From: Liopterus haemorrhoidalis
Taxonomy: Eukaryota > Arthropoda > Insecta > Coleoptera > Dytiscidae
DNA: 64,000 bases
Reading direction: 5' to 3'
Assembly (NCBI GenBank): GCA_963971575.1
Contig: OZ020611.1
Location: 210,593,324-210,657,323 of the forward strand
Shown here piece by piece: positions 11,363-23,083 of this stretch. Position numbers and translations under genes: made by a program. The notes beneath the pieces are model-generated. The model was not told the origin of the DNA and did not search any database. It saw only the letters and a program-made list of their open reading frames with translations. Position 1 is the first letter of the stretch. Each line of letters begins with the position of its first letter.

Positions 11363-11890
11363 TTAGATTTTACGGAACAGATCTGCTTCTTTGATGTAGT
11401 CTAATAGAATGTTTTTATTTTCTGGGTTTAGTGTTTCTTTCAGGTTGTCTGGTATTTTGAGCTTCCGTCTGAGTTGAGCTTCATATAGTTGGCGCTCGAG
11501 GATTTTATTTTCTTCGGCAACAGTTTTATTGCAGTTGTCATAGTTTCCTACCTCTTTTCTTTTCATTAGATGTTGGTGTCTAATGAATGTGTGGCCAATT
11601 CTAAGTCTTGTAAGAACTTTCTGTTATTTTCTGTTGCCTACTGGCAACAGGGTTTGGTATCTTCTTTTATATGACGAAGTTTGTTGTTCCTTAGACTGTG
11701 CCATTGTCGTTTCCAGTCTGCTTTTATGTTTTGCCGTAAGTTGGATTTAATGTCGCTGGTAGGTTCGGATATCGGTGTTATTGGAAGGTTTGCTGCCTGT
11801 TTTCTTGCTAGGTCTGCCTGTGCATTCCCTCTTATTTTCACATGTGCGGGAACCCACACCAAGGTTACCTTTTTCCCCTGGAGGGGGTAA
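11363..11890 (-). pseudogene. LINE 3' part: RNase H end and C-terminal tail
   Basis: Minus strand. 11638-11862 encodes VWVPAHVKIRGNAQADLA, the last active-site region of a LINE RNase H domain, followed by the usual linker. Downstream, after frame breaks, 11566-11363 encodes LMKRKEVGNYDNCN, a zinc-knuckle-like remnant of the C-terminal tail, then RRKLKIPDNLKE and a final LFRKI. RNase H followed by a Cys-containing tail fits I/R1/jockey-type LINEs. It lacks the reverse transcriptase upstream: the plus-strand neighbour starting at 11892 is a gypsy integrase fragment. It is a dead remnant. Confidence 0.8.
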
Positions 11891-11891
11891 G

Positions 11892-12206
11892 AATTTACAT
11901 CTTAATATAATACAATTTTTAATGGCTTACAGAAACACACCGCAAAAGACTACTGAGGTAGTACCAGCAGAACTATTTTTGGGCAGAAGAATTCCAAATA
12001 ATTTGGAAAGATTGAAACCAAACACAAAAGATAAAATATCGTGGAGTCTACTATAACAACAAATTTGTCATGATAGAAGATCTGAAGTAAGAAATTTTAC
12101 AACCAACCAAAAGGTGTGGGTCAAATATGAATAAGAAAAAGAATGGAAACAAGGATTAATTATAAAGAAAACTGGTCCTTTATCTTATGAAGTAAATAAG
12201 AATTAA
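11892..12206 (+). pseudogene. Gypsy-type LTR retrotransposon integrase C-terminal fragment
   Basis: One frame runs from about 11892 to the stop at 12204-12206. It gives FLMAYRNTPQKTTEVVPAEL, the conserved end of the integrase core in gypsy-type elements, then LGRRIPN and a KVWVKYE plus GPLSYEV motif, which is the small SH3-like C-terminal part. Two in-frame stops (12054-12056 and one near 12130) break it, so it is a relic. No LTR is recognisable nearby. Its start abuts LINE RNase H sequence on the other strand, so one element probably truncated the other. Confidence 0.8.
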
Positions 12207-13135
12207 TAGTAACGCGAAAATCTCCACATATTTTATCTTTTGTGTTTGGTTACAGTCTTACAGTCTCTTACGGTTTTAGAACATATTTATTTAGGATATA
12301 TTGACATATATATTTATATTTTGTACATAGTAACATATAACATAGTAACAACGGTATTTTTACTATGTTCGTTATCCTACAATTATTATATTTGTGATAT
12401 ATTCTGCAGTAATGTCAAAAAGCATTGTTGACAAAGGATGACAATTACATGATTCGTATGTGAAAATAACAAAAATTTAATATTGGAAAATTAATTCAAA
12501 CCATTATCGGCTTATATTCCTAACGAGTTTTTCAATACCGACGAAATTTCAATCGAGCTACTGGAAATTAATATCGTTATCTGGTTATACGTAACGTAAA
12601 TAACGCTTAGCGTTCGACAAAAAGCTGATTTATATGCGTGACATTCAACGTGTGACGGTAAAACTGGTAATTATTGTTCGGTGGCGGTAGCGTTAACGTT
12701 TGGCCACCGTAGCGTTTTCTCTATGTTCAATGATCGTCTGATATTTCTCTTTATTTAATTATTGCAAAATGATACACTTAAGGCAATTTATTGTGCTGTA
12801 AACAGTGGAATGTTTTAATTATATGAATAATAAAATATGTAGAGCCTTTAATTATTTTATTTTATGATTCGCTTTACGTTTTGAATTAAACGTAATGCAC
12901 ACTCTTTGAATTGTTGTGAAATCAATTACTGCTATACATCGTAATATATTGATATTTGCTTCCCATTCCTTTAAATGCTATGTATTATTATTATGAAAAT
13001 TATTCTGTAAAAATAACTGGTATAATTAAATAACTCTAAAACTTATTTAATTCTGAAACTTCTTTAGCATTTCTTTACCAAGCTCGACCTTGTTTCTATT
13101 GTATTGCTTTATTCCGCACACGTATAATCTATATA
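12207..13135. other. AT-rich sequence with one copy of a 120-bp dispersed repeat
   Basis: 12845-12965 (TTATTTTATGATTCGCTTTA, then AAACGTAATGCACACTCTTT) is repeated with few differences at 16795-16895 in the same orientation. No gene is seen. Confidence 0.5.
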
Positions 13136-13304
13136 TCAGGTCGTCAAGGGTGAAATTTGTAGTTAATAATATTGCCAACTTTAACAGCTTATTATTTGAC
13201 ATTGGCTTAATATTTTACAGTAGTTTTTTTTTTTTTTGGAATCTTGCCTCTATGCCCGATCATCTAACAAATATCAAAAGCTTTATTTAAATATTTTGTT
13301 GAAA

Positions 13305-14593
13305 ATGGAACGGTCGGAAATTCGCACTATAGTCGGATTGCTGATAGGTGACTGTTACATGTATGTATCAAGTAGTGCATTCATATAAAAATCTAGTTAC
13401 CATTTTTTAGCGATTTTATAAATGTTTTTTGTTATTTGTCTTGGCTGTCAGTGTCTGTTAATAAATATTAATTAAAATATGGCTTCAAATTAGTTGTGAA
13501 ACTTTGGCAAAATCTGTTAAAAAAATCGAAAATTTAATAAATGAATGGTGGGAAAGGGAAAGGATTGTTGATGATATTAATCCAATAATAATAAATACAA
13601 GAAATTACTTTCAGATGACGACGATATCATGCAATACAGTGACTAATTTAAAAAAAATAAAAATAAACATTTAAATACAACTTTGTACTTAGGGGAAACA
13701 TAAAAATTTAATTTAATTAAACAACAAATTATAATCCAAAATTTACGTATGAGTATAAATTTTTCCTTATTTATAATTATTACCTTAAAATTAATAATTT
13801 TGTTTGTTACTGCTGTGAATTTATTTTCGTGTTCTAATTAGTAAAGATATCTACGAATCATGCCGTTTCTTTCTAATGCTTTGTTTTTATTAAAATAATT
13901 TGGAAGGTTAGTTGTCAACTTGCGTCACTATACGTTACTATGGGTATGCAAATAATTATATTGATATAGACAGAAAAAGCATATAATATTGTATATCGAT
14001 ACTTGTAGCAACGAACAGTCACCTATCAGCAATCCGACTATATTATGAAGTATGAGTTCTTACGTGGAACTACGGCATCGCAGACCGCGCGAAACATTAA
14101 TAGTGTATCTGGCTCTAGTGTTACTACGCAGCAGACAATATCAAATTGGTTCGCCAAATTTCGTACAGGTAACTTAAAAACCAAACAAAATAAAAACCTG
14201 GATCATCGATCACAGCAGAAATATACTGCCACCAACTAAACAAAATGATGCAAAAACTTGCCAAGATTGGTCAACAAATCGACTCCCTTATTGCATGATA
14301 ACGCTAGACCACACACTGCACAAATGACGGTGGCAAAACTACAGGAATTGAAGTTGGAACTTCTTCATCATCCTCCATACTCACCAAACCTAGACCCTAC
14401 TGACTATCACTTCTTCCGCAATTTGAACAACTTTTTAATAAGAAAACAGTTTAATTCCGACAATGCTAAAAAACTGGCCTTCCAGGAATTCATTGACTCT
14501 CGTCCGCCAGGGTTTTATACCACCGGCCTGAATAACCTGCCGCTTCAATGGCAAAAGTGTATAGACAATATGGGTACATACTTTGATGAATAA
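13305..14593 (+). pseudogene. Mariner transposase, interrupted and deleted
   Basis: The ATG at 13305 encodes MERSEIRT, then the frame is cut by the element at 13330-14040. Removing that element with one TA restores the frame into KYEFLRGTTASQTARNINS and the QQTISNWFAKFRTGN helix-turn-helix region. After 14239 the frame shifts, and the C-terminal half follows: LLHDNARPHTAQM holds the second catalytic Asp, and YSPNLDPTDYHFF the third. The region with the first catalytic Asp is missing, so the copy could not encode an active enzyme. Mariner transposases act in the nucleus by cut-and-paste at TA. I do not assign a subfamily. Confidence 0.85.
13330..14040. mobile_element. 711-bp TIR element nested in the mariner ORF
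   Basis: Perfect inverted ends TAGTCGGATTGCTGATAGGT (continuing to ~27 bp) are flanked by TA at 13328-13329 and 14041-14042. The interior (13357-14013) is AT-rich and non-coding. Excision leaves the host mariner frame open, so the boundaries are independently supported. Confidence 0.92.
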
Positions 14594-14667
14594 AATAATT
14601 CCTTATATTTGTAAGTTATCAACCAGTTTTGACTTTTTTTCTACAAATTTCATCCGTGACGACCTAA

Positions 14668-15400
14668 TATATGTTTATAAAATCGCTGATGTGTCTGTCA
14701 GATGTCCTTCGAGAGGTATTTTAAATACTTCCCTGTGACTTAGAAAGTTGAAATTTGTCATGCAGTTTTCTGGGAACATTCTTAAGATGAGAAAAATCCT
14801 AAACCTAGAAAATTCAAAAAGGGGGCGAGCCTCCGATCCAAAAATACTCCCATGTTATCTTAATGGGACAAAAAAATAGTTTGTTCGATTGCGTTGAAAT
14901 TCATTATCTGGGGGAACTCTTAAACACGACTCTGTTATTAGTTTTCCGAAATATTGATTATCTACTCTGAAATCAGTATCCGAATGATAGCTTAAAATTT
15001 CAAAATCGTTTTTACATTTGTTGGGGTGTTTTTTATTGACGAGCACAATCCGGTTTTTAGAGTTTTGTATGACTATCTGCTGCACCAGTGGTTTTCAACC
15101 AGGGTGTCGCCAAACCTTGCCATAGGTATACGAAAAGTAAACTCCGTAGAATTAATACAACTGTCATACCGAGAAATGAGAGTAGGGCGCCTTGCATTTT
15201 TTTATTTTACATTAGAATGCCGTGCATGTAAAGATTAGTTAGTTTTTCAAAAAATGTCGATTTTGTCGCCGATAAAAAAATATAGTAGTATTAAAAAAAA
15301 TTATTGTCTGATATCTAAACAAAAGATCTTAGGATGTAGATTAAGGAACGAAAAATAGTTTTTTAAATTTCGTTTTTTTTTAACACGCTTTTAACCAAAA
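14668..15400. other. Unassigned, with hAT-like terminus at 15085
   Basis: At 15085, CAGTGGTTTTCAACCAGGGT resembles the terminus at 333, but a right end was not found. 15270-15460 resembles the tail region of family 1 (TTAAGGAACGAAAA, TTAACACG, GCTAAAAAGTTC) seen at 33890, 38010 and 55300. Confidence 0.35.
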
Positions 15401-15449
15401 ATTTGCTAAAAAGTTCTTGTTCTGCAACCTTTTACCCAAAAAGTTTTTA

Positions 15450-16525
15450 CAAAAGCTAAGAAAGAAATTTTTTTTTTTAGAACAAAATTTTATTTTTTTT
15501 TTAAAATATTCGCCTTTAAGATTTATACACTTTTGCATGCGTTCAAACCAATTCACGAAACATTTTTTCCACTCTGAAGTTGGTATCTCAAAACCAGGGT
15601 TTTCGACGGCTTTGACAGCGTTTTGAGGTGATGAAAAAGAAAATCGTTAGGGGATAAATCAGGTGAATATGGGCAATGAGACATTAATTCGATGTTTTTC
15701 TCCTTCAAATAATCAATTGTTTGACGTGCTGTGTGGGAGCTTGCATTGTCATGATGAAGAAAGATGCGACGTTTTTGGTTGTTTCTCCTTATTATGTCAA
15801 TGACTTCTGGCAAACAAATTGTTGTATACCATTCAGCAGTAACTGTTCTCCGATCTTCTAAAGGAATGGTTGCAACATGTCCAGTACAACCGAAGAAACA
15901 AGCGATAATTTTCTTGGAAGTGCTTCGTGGGTTTCACGGGGAACAAATTTTGTGGGTTTCGGTTCATCTTGGAAAACCCAAACAGTGGATTGTTGCTTAG
16001 TTTCCGGTTCATATCAATAAATCCAAGTTTCGTCACTTGTAACGATGTAAATGGATTTTTCAGTGCCTAGGTTGATTTTTTTTAGCATTCTTTTACACCA
16101 ATCATTACGAGCATTTTTTTGAGCTTCGGTCAAATTATGCGGTATCTATCGGGAACAGATCTTTTCACAGTTAAATGTACATGCAAATCGAATGTATTGC
16201 AGTCTGCGATATGCCAAAGGATGCCTTTATCTCACGGTAAGTCACATGCTGATCTTTTTGCGCACAGCATTGATGTTTTTTTGAATCACAACCGATTTTG
16301 GTCGACCTTCAGGAGATTCATCACTGACGGACGCACGACCACGACGAAATTCTGCAAACTAATTGTAAACAGTTTTTTCTGATGGTGCGTCATTACTAAA
16401 AGTTAAACAAAGCGAATCTATGCATTATTGTTGAGTTAGGCCTTTACTAAAATCGTAAAAAATCATCCAATGAAAACATTTACGAGGAATATCCATTTTT
16501 TCCACAAACTTGTTTTTTTTAACGT
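15450..16525 (-). pseudogene. Mariner transposase relic (inverted copy)
   Basis: Minus strand. The N-terminal part near 16490-16260 gives MDIPRKCFHWMIFYDFSKGL and FAEFRRGRASVSDE followed by EGRPKSVV (linker with the GRP motif). Further on are TSDETWIY near 16030 (first Asp) and FLHHDNASSHTARQ near 15760 (second Asp). CPYSPDLSPNDFLF near 15665 carries the third. Multiple stops and frameshifts disable it. It is closely similar to the plus-strand copy at 24690-26030. The spacing of the last two motifs is as expected for a DD34D mariner. Confidence 0.85.
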
Positions 16526-17150
16526 TCACTGTCAACAAACTACTCGGTCAATTTATAAGCTGCCACTGATTTCACAATAACAAATGTCAAATATTACGAA
16601 TACAGTAATGACAAATTTCAATATTTCCATCTAGTGGACGTTTGTAAAAACGTAAAAGGTACTCGTACTTATGTTTGTTCCTGACATAACACTGAAACAG
16701 TCACGTTATGACGAGCGGAATAAAAGTAATTTGTATATAATATATATTTATTTTCTCAGATTAGCAACACAATCCTTGGAAGTTGAGAATTTTATTATTA
16801 TATTTTATGATCCACTTTACGTTGTAAATTAAACGTAACGCACACTCTTTGAATTGTTGCGAAATTAATTTCTGTAATGCTGATATATATTTCCTTTTAT
16901 ATTCTCCATTTTAAATATTTATTTTAATATATATTAGAAGAGTGCGAGAAATACACAAATACATCTTCTATAGCTTTGTATGCTTTGTAGCTTGATGTGT
17001 TCCCAAATGTAATTCAAATATCTTCACAAAAAATGCTTTATTTTGAAACTGGTTTTTCATTGTTCATGCTTTGCATATTTTGTGATGTTATTGCATATAT
17101 TGCATATTTAAAAGAATATGTACATATTGGGGCATATTATTATTATTTTA
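16526..17150. other. AT-rich sequence with second copy of the 120-bp dispersed repeat
   Basis: 16795-16895 matches 12845-12965. Nothing else is recognised. Confidence 0.45.
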
Positions 17151-18456
17151 CTAGTGCACCCGTTGCCAACTGCGTTGGCAAACAAATCATTACCTTATTG
17201 TGAAACTTGCTCGACACCTCAGACTTCTTTCTCTAGCCATACGCCTAACTTCATCCAATTCAAATTGAATCAACTCTTACTTACACTATATCTCAAATCA
17301 GGGGGTATATTTACAATATCCCACTGAACACTGCGCATGCGTCACACACACGTCATTTGTTCAATATACAGAGATTCTAAACAGGTGGGACTGTGCAGAA
17401 CTTTTAAAAGACAATTTATTTTTAGGTGGTTTATAAAAAAAAAAAAAACAGTTATCAACCATAACCTAAGATAGTGCTTTTAAGGTGAATCACTGTCCCT
17501 AGCCTTGCACAGAACAGTTAAAATACAATTTATTTTTAGGTGGTTTATAAAAAAAAAAAAAAACAGTTATCAACCATAACCTAAGATAGTGCTTTTAAGG
17601 TGAATCACTGTCCCTAGCCCTGCACAGAACAGTTAAAATACAATTTATTTTTAGGTGGTTTATAAAAAAAGACATAAAATAAACAGTTATCAACCATAAC
17701 CTAAGATAGTGCTTTTAAGGTGAATCTAACCTAAACTAAAAGGTAAATGATATTTTAATGTGATAAATAAACAGAAACCATTGTTTTAGAGCCACTGATA
17801 ATTCTTGAATTATTTAGTGTAGTCGTTATGTGCTGCCATCTATATAGAGTTGCAGTGGGATATTGTAAATCTTGTCCTATAAATCGTAGAAATAAAAAAA
17901 TAATAAAGCATTGAAAAAATAATAATAAAGAAAAAAAAGTCACATTTTTCTTACTTTCATCAAAACAAAATATTTTTTAAAATAATTTTTCTGCTAATAA
18001 TAATTTTAATCAAAAATGTCGAATATCACGGAAGGATAAAGTTTTTCTGTGTTTTGTTTCGTAAAAAAAACCGATCCGTGTATTTCACAACTAAATTAAT
18101 AAGTGTGAAGTGATTTTTTAATGAAAAACACAACTGTCATTTTTATTGATTTATTGTCAACACTCAAAACAAAAATTCACAGCACACTACTGTCCAATAC
18201 ATAAACAACAATTTCTTACAATTCTATCAATTATTATAAAAAGTGTTCGTAGAATATTCACTATTATTGCATCTTATAATAATTACAAAAACTGTTCGTA
18301 GAAAATTCACTATTATTGCATCAACAATATATTTTAAACAATTTTGACATAAATAATTAACATTAGCGCGCCTCTATCGGGGAATGAAGAAACGACCGGT
18401 CGAACATACAAACCTCTATGATACGAACATACAAACAGGCGTATTATATTATAGGA
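17151..18456 (-). mobile_element. Non-autonomous Helitron with canonical ends
   Basis: On the minus strand the element starts TCCTATAATATAATACGCCT after an A (18457). It ends with an 8-bp stem (TTGCCAAC / GTTGGCAA, 17163-17181), ten bases, then CTAG (17154-17151) and a T. TC..hairpin..CTRR between A and T is the Helitron signature. No Rep/helicase frame is present, so it would depend on an autonomous partner. It carries a three-unit tandem array at 17395-17725. Confidence 0.88.
17395..17725. repeat. ~115-bp tandem array, three units
   Basis: ACAATTTATTTTTAGGTGGT starts units at about 17411, 17525 and 17640. Each continues into an A-run and CATAACCTAAGATAGTGCTT. Part of the unit is shared (reverse orientation) with the array at 49870-50130. 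Confidence 0.85.
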
Positions 18457-19870
18457 TTAAAATTTATTGGTAAATTATTCCTAATAATTTTTTTTTAAAC
18501 GTTTAAAGATCAAAATGGCATATTTGTTATTAATTGGCCCTAGGGTTTTACAATGTACACGTATGGGACTTCGATAAGTTACATCCCAGCAAACATTCAA
18601 CCATCGGCCGAATGCTGGCAAACTGCATTTTCTGTTGGCACAAAAAGTTTGTGCAACGCCAGTATTAATAATGTACTTCACATTTATACTTCGCACTCCT
18701 CCTATACGAAGTACTTTACCAGCATTTTGTAAGCACTCCTTATTTTTGTTAATATGTTACATTTTACCTTTGTTTTAAATTTTTTTTAAACAACTGTTTT
18801 ATTCTTTTTTATTCTAATAAAGTCGATAAATTATTGTTTTATACAGCTATCGTCTCTTCTTCACTCATACTTTTTACTTAAAACTAATTTTTTTTTGAAT
18901 GTAATAATATGGAAAGTCAGATTGTAGCGGCTTAGTCATAAAACCCCTAACGGCTGACCTTCGAGGGTTAGTCAGTACAATCTGAGACGTGTTTGTGGAC
19001 AGTTTGTCAAGAAGTGTATTTGAATAGTTATTGTTATGTGAGCATTATACGTTATAGTTTTTTATTGTGATTTGTGTGTGTTTTATTAGATTTAAGGACG
19101 TAATTTACACTAACTGTTTCATGTTAAATTGTTTAATTTTTAGTTTGGTTCAATCATAGGTTTTACATGTAATAAAATTTTCAATTATTAATAAATCTGT
19201 TACAAGATTATAAATATGTCATTTAATATACAATAACATTTAACTTATGTTGCTGTAAACTATTCTTTATTGAGTATTTTAATTGATAGAATACAATAAA
19301 CGTACAAAAGAAACCGTACGCTATTTATTATCATATAAATTTTTATATCCCTAGACTTTTCCGATGCGTATACTAGTATAGATAAAGATAAACCGAATAT
19401 CTAAATTTTGACAGTTGGAACATATTTGAAAATTATATTGAATCATTTGACAACGTGGAATATCCGTCCTCATTATTTCAATACATCGCTATATATCCTT
19501 TTTTCTATTCAAAACCCTTTCCTTCCTTGAACCAAAATTCTGTTCCATTATGAGCGCACTATCAAACTATTACGGTACTGCATACTTCCTTACGACACGG
19601 ATATAAAAAAATGTGTGAAGAAATTAAAACACTATTAAAAATAATTATTGTTGAAAAAATCAAAGAGATGCGTCTTAAACAAACACATGACGAGAGTCGT
19701 ATAATTTAGGGTCATTAAGATTTTTTTAGATCAGAACAAAGCGGGCCGACTGTTCTGCCATCTATATTCACAAACATATAAAGTATAAAGCAAACACATT
19801 ATGTCTTACTAAATTAAATATACTATTATGTCCTCATTAAATTTCATTCTCATGTAGGTAAATTTCAGTA
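18457..19870. other. AT-rich sequence, no feature seen
   Basis: I looked for terminal repeats and coding motifs and found none. The 71-codon minus frame at 18481-18696 has no recognisable domain. Confidence 0.35.
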
Positions 19871-20643
19871 CAGTAATACCCCGAAGTTACGCGATAGGTG
19901 GGTCCGACGAAAATCGCGTAAGTCGGTGTATAAGTCGAATTCGCGTAAATCGGGGTTCAATTTTGCATATAAATACATGTCAATTTTGTTTAATTGGGAC
20001 CAAGGACTAACAAAAACATTAGTTTAGAAGATAAATATTTAATAAAATCGCAGTTATTTTTAAATAAATGAGTTACGTAAAAAAGTTATTTCGATGTCGA
20101 TGGCTTCATAAAATCTAATAAATTTGTCAGACACAACGCCTTCCAAAGAAGGCGTTGAAATAAAGGCGAAGAAATTCTGCTTGAATCAAATTTCAAGCAG
20201 AATTTCTTCGTAGCAAGCTAATAATTTTTTTACTCCTTGCTTTGTAGCTTCAACGCGTTTTTCGTTGAAGTCTGTGTTTCTAAAATTTTTAAGCCCTTTT
20301 CAATTGAGCTGAGACCTTCTGTTATTCTGCTATCAAAATCCTTGATAATGTTAAGTTTACATTCCAAAGATATCGTTTTCCTTTCTTACTAGGTGCAGGA
20401 GAATCTGATTTTCTTCGTTTGAATAACATGTTTTTTAAGGGTTTAGAAAACGTATAACAAAACAATATTAACTTTCGTTGATCGTAGAATCGTAATCGTG
20501 CACGTAAATTTCGCGCCAAACGCGTCCAATGCGTAGCGCCGCAAGAGATACATAAAATAGATACACTGGAGATACACAGTGTTGTCAAACAAAAAAATCA
20601 ACAATCGCGTAACCCCGACTTCGCGTAAACCGGGGTATTACTG
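19871..20643 (-). mobile_element. pogo/Tigger-like element, 773 bp
   Basis: The ends CAGTAATACCCCGAAGTTAC and, reversed, CAGTAATACCCCGGTTTACG are flanked by TA (19869-19870, 20644-20645). These match the pogo/Tigger terminus style. It holds an N-terminal transposase remnant on the minus strand and a perfect 19-bp hairpin (20168-20213). Confidence 0.85.
20200..20431 (-). pseudogene. pogo/Tigger transposase N-terminal remnant
   Basis: The frame opening at 20431 gives MLFKRRKSDSPAPSKKGKR, the basic start typical of CENP-B-type pogo/Tigger transposases. A shifted frame then gives IIKDFDSRITEGLSSIEKGL, the expected continuation. At least one frameshift and early stops are present, and the DDE domain is absent. 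It lies inside the matching TIRs, which supports the assignment. Confidence 0.7.
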
Positions 20644-20645
20644 TA

Positions 20646-21184
20646 TATATTTGTCTGAACCGCTCACCGCAAAAATAATGTAAATGGCACTTTAATTATT
20701 TAATGGTTGCTATGGATGGTCTATGGTCTTTGCTCAGTATATAGGTTATTTTTGGGAACTTTTTAAGCATTACTAACTTCTTTATTATAAGAGATACGAA
20801 GGAGGTTACATCAGGAAAGATGAAGTATATTACTCTATAAATACTAATATTAAATTGAAAAACAATTGAGCATCAAATAAACAAAATAATATAAAATTTT
20901 CGTGTTGTAATCTACTTTTTGTTTGAGGAGACGGGGTGGCGTCCTTTGTCTCTTAGAATTATTAAATACATTAATATTAGATAATTTATTTTATTAAATG
21001 TAAACAATAAAATGATTGTTAATTAATTTTTAAAATAAATTTATTATACTTATTTTGATTATAATAAATGTTCAAATAAGCCACGGTTCTTTAATAAAAA
21101 ATATCCCATTCTGTTTATAAAAATAATTAGATACTTTTGTAAAAATTGAATTCCTCTAAGAATAATATATTTGGGTGACGGGTT
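20646..21184. other. AT-rich, includes a dispersed repeat
   Basis: 20765-20890 (TTATTATAAGAGATACGAAG, ATTACTCTATAAAT, ATAAACAAAATAAT) is similar to 54625-54745 in the same orientation. No gene is seen. Confidence 0.4.
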
Positions 21185-21520
21185 TTATAAATTTTGCTTT
21201 TAAGATGAACCTACAAAAAAATCCCACAATGTCAAATCAGGAGATCTGGGGGGCCAGTGTATAGCGCCACCTTGACCAATTCATTGATTTGGAAAAGTGT
21301 GCTCTCAATATTACATCATTTCCAAAATGCGCTGAACATCTGTTATGCTGGAACCTGACCTCCTGATTTTCAGGTGCTCTTTTATCAATTGCAGCCCAAT
21401 CAAGCCCAGCCTTAGTGGCAAAAAGATTTAAGTACATCTCGGGATTTATTATTATTATTTTTTTTTTTTCCAAAAAATCAGCTCAGCTATTAATTTTTGA
21501 GAATATTGCCATCTCTTGAA
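21185..21520 (-). pseudogene. DD41D-like (IS630-Tc1-mariner) transposase relic
   Basis: On the minus strand the piece gives VRFQHNRCSAHFGNDVILR near 21350, followed by FSKSMNWSRWRYTLAPQIS. It aligns with the FQQDRATSHTS...WPPRSPDL region of the intact transposase at 61101-62189. The second catalytic Asp is Asn here. It is nearly the same sequence as 24205-24545, but inverted. Confidence 0.65.
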
Positions 21521-21593
21521 AACCACCACTGATTTTTATTTATTCTATCTGAATCAGATCAAACAAACGGGAAAAAAATAGAATCAAAGTGGC

Positions 21594-22155
21594 AGTTTCA
21601 GAGCTCTTAAATTAGTAGACTGTGGACTATAGCTTGTGCACTGTTGGTTGTCACTAACAATATGGTAAGGCGAGCATCCATTCAGATCTCTAAATTTAAT
21701 ACGTTGTACGTTGTCAATTGTGGATAGTTTTCTAAACTTTGTAGTTAGTGTGTTGTTTTATTGAGACAGACATATAAACACATTGGCTATCTCAGTCTAC
21801 ATCGGAGAGAACGTTCATATTGTATGCCTTTACGTAACCTAAAAAAATGTCATCGCGCCGATTACAACAAATCTAGCCCAAAATTACAAAGACGAATAAT
21901 ATGATCAATTTAGGTACTTAGATAGGGTTTAATAAACAAAAAACTAGGACAGCAGAATTAGGAAAAGGGTAATAGATAATAAACATTTTACGAAGACACC
22001 GTAGTTGGTTTAAAGACACACAGATGTCGCACTATTCGTAACTCATTCATTTCCAGAGCTGTAAACGCTGCCTTAAATGTTAAAACTACCTACTAAACAT
22101 AGCCATAATGCACAGTGCACAGTCAGCTAATTTAATGAGCTCTGAACGCAGCTTA
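21594..22155. repeat. Imperfect inverted-repeat pair (~560 bp apart)
   Basis: GTTTCAGAGCTCTTAAATTA and the GACTGTG after it are matched in reverse by TAATTTAATGAGCTCTGAAC near 22130-22153. This could be an old TIR element; no target duplication is evident. Confidence 0.45.
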
Positions 22156-22228
22156 AAAGAGCTAGCGCCGGTTTTCACTATATCTACAAATTCCTAAAAT
22201 TATATATACAAGTAACGATAAATATTAT

Positions 22229-22250
22229 TGGCGCAGTCGGGTCGGATAAC
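22229..22250 (+). other. Primer-binding-site-like motif of a gypsy-type element
   Basis: TGGCGCAGTCGGGTCGGAT resembles the TGGCGCAGTCGGTAGGA site, complementary to the 3' end of a serine tRNA, used by several Drosophila gypsy-family retrotransposons. If real, the sequence just upstream is the end of a 5' LTR. No second LTR was identified. Confidence 0.45.
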
Positions 22251-22404
22251 TAGATTTGTTAGTGAATATAACATCGGTGCGTATTAATGTTTTGCTAGTT
22301 AATCGAACAAAATCATGGACTCTGTGTAGATTGAACGAATATCGGTTATTCAGAACGTGAACGTGTGTGCAACAAAGAACTGTAAGCAGTGACAACGTCT
22401 TGTA

Positions 22405-23001
22405 CCCTTTTCACACTAGATCTTTAAGACGAGTGAACTTAAAGTTCACCGATGTTTAAGATCGGTATGCTTTCACACTTGATGTTTAAATCTCTGGTGC
22501 TGTCATCAGCTACAGTAATTTTGTCCTTAAGTTACCGTCATGAAATTACCAGTTTTGAACTGTCTGCGCAGACGCACATTTTGAATTATTATAAACAATT
22601 AAGGATATTTCATTTCATTCTACAATAAAGGCACTACAATAAAGAATATATTACACCTGTATTAACATGTAAGTCAATACATTTTATCTCAATTATTGTA
22701 GCTCTGTATTTTATTAAACACATTATTAAAATAAATAATTTTATTATAACAATAAGTATAAACTTCTTATAACGTCGATATAATACAGTATTCTTGTTTA
22801 TGATAATATAAAATGTTGACGCACAAATTCAAGGAGTATTTTTTTATAACAGAAATTAAGTTGGCAATGCGGACGAAGTTTAAGACGCAGATCTCTGTCT
22901 TAAACATCGCTCTTATTTAGACGAGGCCATACGGTTTCACATTAGCGTTTAAAGATACATTAACTTTAACATCCGATCTTAAAGATCTAGTGTGAAAAGG
23001 G
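22405..23001. mobile_element. 597-bp TIR element, TA target site
   Basis: The inverted ends CCCTTTTCACACTAGATCTT (about 25 bp matching) are flanked by TA at 22403-22404 and 23002-23003. The interior is non-coding. It sits downstream of the primer-binding-like motif, within what may be the leader of an LTR element. Confidence 0.8.
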
Positions 23002-23083
23002 TATTGGAGAGGCAGATCCAGTGAAGCAGTCAACTTCCATGGATAGGAGGGCACACATTCTAACACTGTTGCTGTGAGTACTA

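Larger units (their letters stand above)
13136..14667 (+). mobile_element. Internally deleted mariner with a nested element
   Basis: The TIRs are TCAGGTCGTCAAGGGTGAAA on the left and the near-complement ending CCGTGACGACCTAA on the right, flanked by TA (13134-13135, 14668-14669). The interior holds transposase remains (13305-14593) split by a 711-bp element at 13330-14040. Without that insertion the element would be about 819 bp, shorter than a full mariner of roughly 1.3 kb, because the middle of the transposase is gone. Confidence 0.85.
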
